64,000 nt of DNA from the NCBI RefSeq assembly GCF_900167975.1, contig NZ_FUZU01000005.1, positions 457,436-521,435 on the forward strand. The letters run 5' to 3'. Below, one piece after another: positions 37,752 to 45,575 of the stretch (its first letter is position 1; each line of letters starts with the position of its first letter). The notes beneath the pieces were generated by a model. That model was not told the DNA's origin, made no database searches, and was given only the letters and a program-made list of their open reading frames with translations. A program made the position numbers and the translations under genes. Source of the DNA: Ohtaekwangia koreensis (GTDB taxonomy: Bacteria > Bacteroidota > Bacteroidia > Cytophagales > Cyclobacteriaceae).

Positions 37752-39731
37752 ATGACTTCGCACGAACAACTTCAAAAAACTTTCGAGCTTATTAAACTCG
37801 AACGACAAGCCGATCTGGATTACTATCGACAGAAAGTTTTGCTGCGCTCTATACATGAGCGTACCAAAGAAGGTACTACCTGGTATCCACTTCGTTTCAA
37901 CAGAGACTATATCGGTACGGGTGAGCGGTTGATTATAGAAGTAGAACGTACAAATAATCTGGAGCAGCCGCATGCATTTCAAAGTGGAAAATCGGTGAGC
38001 GTGTTTTCAAATGCATCCGGTAAACCAGAGAAAGAACATGTGAATGGCGTGGTAAACTATGTACGCGACAACATCATGTCCATCACACTAAACAGTGATG
38101 ATCTTCCCGATTGGCTTGAGGATGGTTTACTGGGAGTCGATGTCATGTTCGATGAAATGTCGTATCGTGAAATGGAATTCGCGCTGAAGGAAGTCATGAA
38201 AGCAGAGGACAATCGTGTCGCTGTACTGCGGGAGATTTTGCTAGGTGAGGAGGCAAGTCTCAGACTCAAAGCCGAAAGCGAAAAACATAACGTTGAGAAA
38301 GAAAAATCGAAAGATGAAAATATAGCAGAGGTCCCGGCTGTCGCGTCCTTGTTAAATGTTAGTCAGCAAGATGCGTTAACAAAAGTATTGGAGACGGCAG
38401 ATGTGGCATTTATACATGGTCCTCCCGGAACAGGCAAGACCACTACGATTGTGCAGGCCATCATAGCAACCGTGAAGGCAGAGAAACAAGTTTTGGTTTG
38501 TGCGCCCAGTAACGCAGCCGTTGATTTGTTAGCCGATAAATTATCGGAGCAGGGAATGAATGTATTGCGTATCGGTCACCCTGCCCGCGTAACGGAACAA
38601 TCGCTGAGCAAAACAATGGATGCACGCATTGCCAGTCACAGTAATTATCCGGAACTGCGCGAGATCAGAAAACGTATGGAACAACTGCGTGGCCAGGCGC
38701 ACAAGTTTAAACGGAACTTTGGATTTCATGAACGCGAACAACGCAAGCTGCTGAAACAGGAGGTAAAAATTCTGAAAGGCGATGCGGATATGTTGGAGTT
38801 CTATATCATTAATGACTTGTTGCAAAACAGTGATGTAATCTGTTCTACGCTGGTGGGTTCTTCACATCCAACGTTGCGTGGTAAAAGATTCAAGACTGTA
38901 TTTATAGATGAAGCGGGACAGGCACTTGAACCTGCTTGCTGGATTCCTATACTTCGATCGGAGCGTATCATATTCGCGGGCGATCATCTGCAACTTCCGC
39001 CTACAATAAAATCAAACGAAGCGGCACGACTCGGGTTATCGAAAACGCTTTTTGAAAAGGGAATTGAAAAGCATCCCAATCAATCTTCAATGTTGCAGGT
39101 GCAATACCGTATGCATGAAGACATCATGAAATTTTCTTCGAAGTATTTCTATAATGATGAGCTTGTAGCGCATGATTCTGTGAAGAAAGAATTACTGCGG
39201 CCGAATCAACCACCGGTAGAGTATATAGATACTGCTGGTGCAGGGTATATAGAAGGACAGGATAAAGAAACACTCAGTCGTTTCAATCACGAAGAAGCGC
39301 AGATGTTGATCCGCCAGGTGGAAAAGCTCGTAGAAGAGATTGGTGTTGAAGAATGGCTGCAGCAGCGGATTACCATGGCGATTATCACACCGTATCGTGC
39401 CCAGGTAGACTATATATTGAAGCTCGCAGAAGCTTCGCCTGTTATAGAGCCACTTCATGGTTTAATATCGATCAACACAGTGGATGCTTTTCAGGGACAA
39501 GAGCGTGATGTTATCGCCATCAGTTTTGTTCGCAGCAATGATAAAGGTGAAGTCGGGTTTCTAAATGACATCCGCAGAACCAATGTTGCCATGACGCGCG
39601 CAAAGAAAAAACTGATCATGATCGGAGACTCTGCTACACTTGGCGCACATCCTTTTTATCTGGAATTAATCGACTATGTTCAACAAAAAGAATTTTACAA
39701 AAGTGTATTTGAACTTATGAGTGGTGATTGA
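37752..39731 (+). CDS. UPF1/IGHMBP2-like SF1 helicase
   Basis: The 659-residue protein has an N-terminal accessory region (to ~200) with a beta-barrel-like insertion (YPLRFNRDYIGTGERLIIEVERT region) and then the SF1B core: Walker A HGPPGTGKTTT, motif Ia CAPSNAAVD, motif II DEAGQA, III GDHLQLPPT, IV QYRMHEDIM, V TVDAFQGQERD and VI NVAMTRAKKK. Such enzymes unwind DNA or RNA 5'-3'. ATG 37752 is taken as the start; a TTG at 37704 would add a Cys-rich, unlikely N-terminus. The uracil-DNA glycosylase gene follows after a REP-like repeat. Confidence 0.88.
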   Translation: MTSHEQLQKTFELIKLERQADLDYYRQKVLLRSIHERTKEGTTWYPLRFNRDYIGTGERLIIEVERTNNLEQPHAFQSGKSVSVFSNASGKPEKEHVNGVVNYVRDNIMSITLNSDDLPDWLEDGLLGVDVMFDEMSYREMEFALKEVMKAEDNRVAVLREILLGEEASLRLKAESEKHNVEKEKSKDENIAEVPAVASLLNVSQQDALTKVLETADVAFIHGPPGTGKTTTIVQAIIATVKAEKQVLVCAPSNAAVDLLADKLSEQGMNVLRIGHPARVTEQSLSKTMDARIASHSNYPELREIRKRMEQLRGQAHKFKRNFGFHEREQRKLLKQEVKILKGDADMLEFYIINDLLQNSDVICSTLVGSSHPTLRGKRFKTVFIDEAGQALEPACWIPILRSERIIFAGDHLQLPPTIKSNEAARLGLSKTLFEKGIEKHPNQSSMLQVQYRMHEDIMKFSSKYFYNDELVAHDSVKKELLRPNQPPVEYIDTAGAGYIEGQDKETLSRFNHEEAQMLIRQVEKLVEEIGVEEWLQQRITMAIITPYRAQVDYILKLAEASPVIEPLHGLISINTVDAFQGQERDVIAISFVRSNDKGEVGFLNDIRRTNVAMTRAKKKLIMIGDSATLGAHPFYLELIDYVQQKEFYKSVFELMSGD

Positions 39732-39740
39732 TTTTTTTAT

Positions 39741-39795
39741 CCTGCAGATTTTCGTGTCTTTTTAGTGCATTGATCCGCGTCTGCGAAATCTGAGG
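39741..39795. repeat. second REP-like palindrome
   Basis: CCTGCAGATTTTCG at 39741-39754 is mirrored by CGAAATCTGAGG at 39784-39795, with GATCCGCGTCTGCG just before. The words are closely related to those of the palindrome at 1015-1093. It lies in the 99-nt gap after the helicase gene. Confidence 0.5.
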
Positions 39796-39830
39796 GTACA
39801 TAACACATAACGACTTAGTATATATAGTAT

Positions 39831-40493
39831 ATGTCCAATGCCAGCAAGATCCTGAAGTTTTATCAATCTCTTTCGATCCAGGCAAAATTGCCGGAAGGAG
39901 TGGAAGTAATGAATCCGTATCAGGATAAAACTGCATTTAAACTTAGCAAGCAATTCTACGAAAAGTTCTATGGCGATAACGATCCGCGCACACTGATCTT
40001 TGGTATCAACCCCGGACGGTTTGGTGGGGGAATCACAGGTGTGCCTTTTACCGATCCGGTGAAACTTGAAAAGATTGGTATACCCAATGATCTTACAAAG
40101 AAAGTAGAACTCTCTGCCAACTATATATATGCCATGATAGAAGCCTATGGTGGCCCGCAAAAGTTCTATCACCAATTCTATATTACGGCGTTAAGTCCAT
40201 TAGGGTTTGTAAAAGATGGAAAGAACCTGAACTACTACGATATTAAAGAACTCCAACAAGCAGTCGAGCCCTTCATGTTGCAATGCATCCGCGAGCAACT
40301 TGACTTTGGCGTTAACTGCGCGCGATGCTATTGTCTGGGTGAAGGAAAGAATTTCGATTATCTATCAGCAATTAATAAGAGGTATAATTTCTTCGGTGAA
40401 GTTATACCGTTGTCTCATCCGCGATTCATCATGCAATACAAACGCAAGAGTGTCGATGTATATATTCAGGATTATCTCCGGAAGTTAACCTGA
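39831..40493 (+). CDS. SMUG-type uracil-DNA glycosylase
   Basis: The 220-residue protein has the SMUG active-site motif GINPGRFGGGITGVPFTDP (compare GMNPGPFGMAQTGVPFG of SMUG1) around residues 63-81 and a second DNA-binding motif LSHPRFIMQYKRK near the C-terminus. It excises uracil and related bases from DNA as the first step in base-excision repair. The Asn in GINPG acts in catalysis in this family. It is longer at the N-terminus than typical SMUG2 proteins. Cytoplasmic. Confidence 0.88.
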   Translation: MSNASKILKFYQSLSIQAKLPEGVEVMNPYQDKTAFKLSKQFYEKFYGDNDPRTLIFGINPGRFGGGITGVPFTDPVKLEKIGIPNDLTKKVELSANYIYAMIEAYGGPQKFYHQFYITALSPLGFVKDGKNLNYYDIKELQQAVEPFMLQCIREQLDFGVNCARCYCLGEGKNFDYLSAINKRYNFFGEVIPLSHPRFIMQYKRKSVDVYIQDYLRKLT

Positions 40494-40537
40494 ACCGTTA
40501 AACGTTGTTGGTGCTCCGGCTGACTTATCACATTAAT

Positions 40538-40571
40538 GATCCGACCGGATACGGACACTTGCGTGCGGATC
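40538..40571. promoter_or_regulatory. inverted and direct repeats upstream of the permease operon
   Basis: GATCCG (40538-40543) is mirrored by CGGATC (40566-40571), with CGGACA (40552-40557) between. GACCGGAT occurs here and again just downstream. The block is 60-90 nt upstream of the sigma-54-like element and looks like an enhancer-type binding site. Confidence 0.4.
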
Positions 40572-40631
40572 TGACCGGATTCCGAATGCGAAAATCCTGT
40601 TAAATCACCCGAAAAGCGCGATTTCTTTAAT

Positions 40632-40647
40632 GGCACTGATGTTGAAA
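40632..40647 (+). promoter_or_regulatory. sigma-54 (-24/-12)-like promoter element
   Basis: TGGCACTGATGTTGAA fits TGGCAC-N5-TTGCA except for A instead of C at -12. It is 48 nt upstream of the permease ATG at 40696. A matching element precedes the other permease operon at 14550-14565. Confidence 0.45.
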
Positions 40648-40695
40648 AGCTTGCTGCCGGAGCGTTTATCAACCCATTTTTTGAACCCAATTTGT

Positions 40696-43053
40696 ATGCT
40701 TAAGAACTATCTGAAAACTTCTTTTCGAAACCTGCTTCGGTATAAAAGCTATACTTTCATCAATGTTTTCGGACTTACGATCGGGATGGCAACCAGTATA
40801 TTTATTTTTTTGTGGGCTGCCGATGAGATGAGCTATGACCAGTTTCATGCAAAGAGGGATCGGATCTATAGGGTGATGAGTAACTTCAAGTACTCTAACG
40901 GAACGATAGAAACCGGATGGGCGACACCGCTTAAGCTTGCAGATGTAATGCAGGCACAAGTTCCCGAGATTGATCAGACCATGCGCATGAGTTGGGACAC
41001 CGGTATGCTTTTTAAGTATGGTGATAAATCTTTGGACGAATCGGGCTTCTATGCAGACTCCACCATTTTTTCAATCTTTAGTTTCCCCATTGTAAAGGGC
41101 AATAGAGAGAATCCACTTCCTGATATTAAATCCGTTGCTGTTTCGGAAAAGCTTGCACATAAATTTTTTGGTGATGAAGATCCTATAGGCAAAGTCTTTC
41201 GTGTAAACCAGCAATATGACCTTACGGTAACTGCAGTGTTTGCAGATATACCTCAGCCCTCTTCTTTACGCTTTGATTATATATTGCCTTACCAGATTTG
41301 GGTAAATGAAAATAAGTCGGCAGAGAACTGGGGCAACAATGGTATGCAGACTTTTGCATCGCTAAAATCGGGAGCAGACCTGGAAGCGGCCAATACAAAG
41401 ATCAAGAATCTTGTAACGGACAACTGCAAGGACTGTATCAATAATCCTTTTTTGTTTCCATATCGAAAGCTTAGACTATATCATGACTTTGAGAATGGCG
41501 TGAGTGTAGGCGGCCGCATCGAGTATGTACTGGCGTTTAGTGGTGTAGCGATAATTATCCTGATTATTGCCTGTATAAATTTCATGAATTTGGCAACAGC
41601 ACGGTCGGCAACACGTAGCCGTGAAGTTGGCGTGCGCAAAGCTATAGGAGCTCAGCGTTCTTCACTCATTGTCCAGTTTATAGGCGAGTCTTTATTGTTG
41701 TCATTTATAGCTTTGCTACTCGCGCTTACAATCGTAGAAGTAATGCTCCCATTTTTTAATGCGCTAACGAACAAAAGCATCCGCCCGGATTTCACCGACC
41801 CGTTATTTGTATCCGGGTTCCTGATCATTACACTTTTCAGTGGCGTGTTAGCGGGTAGTTATCCTGCGTTGTTCCTGTCATCCTTTAAACCGGCAACTGT
41901 ATTGAAGGGAAACGCGCAATCATCGCTTACTGGTGGCGGCTTACGCAGAACGCTGGTGGTGGCTCAATTTATAGCTTCCATTGTTTTAGTTGTAGGAAGT
42001 ATAGTGGTATATAATCAAATCACATTTATTCGTAACAAGCATCTTGGTTTTGATAAGGAAAATGTGGTGATGTTAATCAAGCATGACGGCACTTCTAAAA
42101 ATTATGCTGCTTTTAAAAACGATCTGCTGCAATTGCAGGGAATTAAAAGTGTATCGGTATCAGGACAGAATCCATTTGCCATTAACAATACTACTACTGA
42201 CCCGGTATGGCCGGGCAAGCCTTCTGATGAGATTGTATCGTTTAAAGTTATTACGTGCGATCAGGACTTTATTCCTACCATGGGCATGGAAGTAGTGGCC
42301 GGACGAAATTTTGTAGATATGAACAAACAGGATACTGCCAACTATATTATCAATGAAAAGGCAATGGCAGTGATGGGCCTGGATCGTGATAATGTTATAG
42401 GCACCGACCTGGATATGTGGAATGGTAAAGGAAAAATCATTGGACTGATACATGATTTTAATAATGGTAATCTGAAAGAAAATATAATGCCGTTGGTATT
42501 TGTATACCAACCTGAAAATACGTGGCGGTTTTTTATAAAAATAGAAGGCGATGCAAAAGCTGCTCTTGCCTCCATTGAAAAAATACAACACAAGTATGAT
42601 CCTGATTATCCATTCGCTTATTCGTTTCTGAATGAAGAGTATGATCAGGAGTATAGAAATGAGGACATGATTGGAAAGTTGTCGCTAAGCTTTACGCTGG
42701 TGGCTATCATGATTTCATGTCTCGGATTATTTGGTCTCGCTTCGTTTACTGCAGAGCGAAGAATGAAAGAGATCGGTGTAAGAAAAGTACTGGGTGCTTC
42801 AGTAATCAATCTTATCTATTTACTCTGCAGCGATTTCACAAAGCTTATTCTTCTAGCCTTGCTGGTTGCTTTACCGGCAGCATGGTATCTGGCAAATGAA
42901 TACCTCGGCGGGTATACATTTCATGCAGAACTGAGCGTATGGATCTTTATACTTCCATCCATTGGTATACTGTTGATCACATTGCTTACCGTGGGCTATC
43001 AGTCTGCGCGTGCAGCAATGAACAACCCTGTAAATTCTTTACGGAGTGAGTAG
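40696..43053 (+). CDS. MacB/FtsX-like ABC transporter permease (duplicated, ~800 aa)
   Basis: Third permease paralogue in the window, 785 residues from ATG 40696 (MLKNYLKTSFRNLLRYKSYTFI); an in-frame ATG at 40630 overlaps the promoter-like element and adds unrelated residues. Layout: TM1 (INVFGLTIGMATSIFIFLWA), periplasmic core from EMSYDQFHAKRDRIYR, three-TM bundle with INFMNLATARSATRSREVGVRKAIGA, second half with EIGVRKVLGA, tail NPVNSLRSE. First gene of a three-permease operon with 66-nt and 41-nt gaps. No ATPase nearby; substrate unknown. Confidence 0.87.
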   Translation: MLKNYLKTSFRNLLRYKSYTFINVFGLTIGMATSIFIFLWAADEMSYDQFHAKRDRIYRVMSNFKYSNGTIETGWATPLKLADVMQAQVPEIDQTMRMSWDTGMLFKYGDKSLDESGFYADSTIFSIFSFPIVKGNRENPLPDIKSVAVSEKLAHKFFGDEDPIGKVFRVNQQYDLTVTAVFADIPQPSSLRFDYILPYQIWVNENKSAENWGNNGMQTFASLKSGADLEAANTKIKNLVTDNCKDCINNPFLFPYRKLRLYHDFENGVSVGGRIEYVLAFSGVAIIILIIACINFMNLATARSATRSREVGVRKAIGAQRSSLIVQFIGESLLLSFIALLLALTIVEVMLPFFNALTNKSIRPDFTDPLFVSGFLIITLFSGVLAGSYPALFLSSFKPATVLKGNAQSSLTGGGLRRTLVVAQFIASIVLVVGSIVVYNQITFIRNKHLGFDKENVVMLIKHDGTSKNYAAFKNDLLQLQGIKSVSVSGQNPFAINNTTTDPVWPGKPSDEIVSFKVITCDQDFIPTMGMEVVAGRNFVDMNKQDTANYIINEKAMAVMGLDRDNVIGTDLDMWNGKGKIIGLIHDFNNGNLKENIMPLVFVYQPENTWRFFIKIEGDAKAALASIEKIQHKYDPDYPFAYSFLNEEYDQEYRNEDMIGKLSLSFTLVAIMISCLGLFGLASFTAERRMKEIGVRKVLGASVINLIYLLCSDFTKLILLALLVALPAAWYLANEYLGGYTFHAELSVWIFILPSIGILLITLLTVGYQSARAAMNNPVNSLRSE

Positions 43054-43119
43054 GCAGATTCATATATAGTATATTTCAAATCCGGATTAATAAAGGAATT
43101 ACAATAACCTCTACGATAT

Positions 43120-45534
43120 ATGTTATTCAATTACATTAAAATTGCTTTCCGCTCCCTGCAGAAATTCAAGGGATATGCGGCTATCAATTTGCTGGGATTA
43201 GCCTTGGGACTTTCCGTTGGGATCCTGATTATGCTATATGTTATCGATGAAGCATCGTATGATAATTTTCATGTTAACGGCGATAGAATTTATCGCGTTG
43301 AAAGTAATTTTTATACACCGGCTTCCGGAGAAGGTGGCGCATTGGCTACCAACGCGTGGCCTGTGGGCGCAGTGCTCAAGAAAGATTTTCCCGAAGTTGA
43401 GTCAGTTCTATATGCGAAGAATGCTTCTTTCTTATTGGTAAATCAAGGTGATAAGAGAATTCGTCAAAAGATTCATTTTGTTACGCCCGAGTTCCTGACA
43501 ATATTCTCCTTCCCATTAAAAAAGGGAAATCCTGAGAAGGCCTTAACGGAACCCTACACTGCGGTGATTACAGAGTCCATGGCGAATAAGCTCTTTCCCG
43601 GAGAAGATGCATTGAACAAATCTATTATACTCTCGGATACGCTTCAATTTATGGTAACGGGTATTCTGGCAGATATACCTGAGAACTCTCATATCCAAAT
43701 GGATATAGCGTTATCTTTTGCTACGTACCCTTTGTTCGATACCGATTTTACGTTTGATGAAGGGTGGGGTAATCTCAACGCATCGAACTATATATTACTG
43801 AAAGAAGGAACCAATATATCAGCATTCCAGGCAAAAGCGGAGACCATCTATCAGGATCATGCCGCGGATATGTTAAAAGAATGGGGTTCGGAAGCAAAAG
43901 TTATATTCCGGCCGCTGCACGATGTTTACCTTCGGGCGAACAATGGCAATAGCATGGGCCCCATCGGAAGTATAGATCGGGTTTACCTTGTATCGGCTAT
44001 AGCTGCTTTTGTGATCCTGTTGGCATGCATCAATTTTGTAAATCTTACTACTGCCCGATCAGTATATAGAGCGAAAGAAGTTGGGCTCCGTAAAGTAGTA
44101 GGCTCTACCCGCGGTATACTGATCCGTCAGTTTATCAGCGAATCATTTGTCCTTACCGTTATATCTTTGTTTTTCGCCATTACCATCACAGGCATCGTGT
44201 TGCCTTTCTTCAACTTGTTACTCGATAAACATTATACACTTAGCGCATTATATAGTCCAACGGTACTTTTGGGCATAGCGTGCCTGTTGATTTCAGTAAC
44301 GTTTCTCTCGGGTTATTATCCAGCGTTGGTAATGTCAGCTTTACGACCGGCCGAAGTGTTGAAAGGAAAAATGCATACCAGTATACGTGGTGTACAACTA
44401 AGAAGGTCTCTGGTAGTATTTCAGTTTGTGATTTCGCTGAGTCTCGTGTTAGGTACACTGATCGTGGTTAACCAGCTAAAGTATATGCAGCAGCAAACGC
44501 TGGGCTTCGCGAAAGATGAGATCTTCGTGATCAATGCAGCACGTGTAAAGTCACCGAATCCGGAAGCCTTTGAAACATTCAGGAATGAAATGAAATCTCT
44601 CGCATACGTGAAGGAAGTGACATTTACGAATTCACTGCCGGGTAATCCCGGATGGCAGGGCCAGATTGCTTTTCCGGAAGGTAAATCTGGTGATGATGCT
44701 ATTAGTGTAGAGTATATGGCGGTTGATGACCACTATACGCAAGCGCTGGGGTTGGAAGTAATTGCAGGCGAGCAATTCAATAAAGAGCATGCTGCATCTT
44801 TAAAAGACGGACTTATATTGAATGAGACAGCCGTTTCTCTTTTCGGTTGGGCATCACCGGAAGAAGCCATTGGTAAAAAAATCACGTCACCCTCCGGCCA
44901 TCCTGAAGGAGAAGTGATCGGTGTAGTTAAAGATTATCATCAACTTGGTTTGCAGCAACACATCGGCCCCATGGTAATGGATTTCAATCCCGGTGTAAGC
45001 TATATGTATGCTATACGGTATAAAGCAGCCGATACACAACAGTTGATTGAAAGCCTCGGAGCACTCTGGAAAAAGCATTTCCCCGGATATGAGTATACTT
45101 ATTTTTTCCTGGATCAGGATTTTGAACGGCAGTATCAAACCGAGCAGAAGCTTGCCAATGTATTCGGTCTTTTTTCCATTGTAACTATAATTATAGCGAT
45201 GATCGGTTTATTAGGACTTGTTTCCTTTATGGTGCTTACCAAGACGAAAGAGATCGGTGTACGCAAAGTTTTAGGCGCAGATATATTCCAGATCACGACA
45301 TTGCTTTCAAAGGAATTTATGATGTTGGTAATCGTTGCTAACATTATAGCAGCACCGTTGGCCTGGTTGGCTGCGAGCCGTTGGCTGGAAAGTTATGCGA
45401 CGCGTGTCGCTATAAATCCGATTTTATTTTTTATAGCATTTGTCGCCCTGCTAACGATTACTTTGTTAACGATTAGTTTCCAAACCGTAAAGGCTGCATC
45501 CGCTAACCCTATAGATTCACTACGCAGTGAATAG
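43120..45534 (+). CDS. MacB/FtsX-like ABC transporter permease (duplicated, ~800 aa)
   Basis: Fourth paralogue, 804 residues. TM1 is INLLGLALGLSVGILIMLYVI; the first periplasmic domain starts EASYDNFHVNGDRIYR; the central motif is INFVNLTTARSVYRAKEVGLRKVVGS; the second half ends with EIGVRKVLGA and the tail NPIDSLRSE. Sequence between these anchors differs clearly from the neighbours in both periplasmic domains, suggesting that each paralogue recognises a different partner or cargo. Middle gene of the three-permease operon. Confidence 0.87.
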   Translation: MLFNYIKIAFRSLQKFKGYAAINLLGLALGLSVGILIMLYVIDEASYDNFHVNGDRIYRVESNFYTPASGEGGALATNAWPVGAVLKKDFPEVESVLYAKNASFLLVNQGDKRIRQKIHFVTPEFLTIFSFPLKKGNPEKALTEPYTAVITESMANKLFPGEDALNKSIILSDTLQFMVTGILADIPENSHIQMDIALSFATYPLFDTDFTFDEGWGNLNASNYILLKEGTNISAFQAKAETIYQDHAADMLKEWGSEAKVIFRPLHDVYLRANNGNSMGPIGSIDRVYLVSAIAAFVILLACINFVNLTTARSVYRAKEVGLRKVVGSTRGILIRQFISESFVLTVISLFFAITITGIVLPFFNLLLDKHYTLSALYSPTVLLGIACLLISVTFLSGYYPALVMSALRPAEVLKGKMHTSIRGVQLRRSLVVFQFVISLSLVLGTLIVVNQLKYMQQQTLGFAKDEIFVINAARVKSPNPEAFETFRNEMKSLAYVKEVTFTNSLPGNPGWQGQIAFPEGKSGDDAISVEYMAVDDHYTQALGLEVIAGEQFNKEHAASLKDGLILNETAVSLFGWASPEEAIGKKITSPSGHPEGEVIGVVKDYHQLGLQQHIGPMVMDFNPGVSYMYAIRYKAADTQQLIESLGALWKKHFPGYEYTYFFLDQDFERQYQTEQKLANVFGLFSIVTIIIAMIGLLGLVSFMVLTKTKEIGVRKVLGADIFQITTLLSKEFMMLVIVANIIAAPLAWLAASRWLESYATRVAINPILFFIAFVALLTITLLTISFQTVKAASANPIDSLRSE

Positions 45535-45575
45535 TATATTTAAAAAGAGAACTCTATAGCAACAAGAATTAAGGT

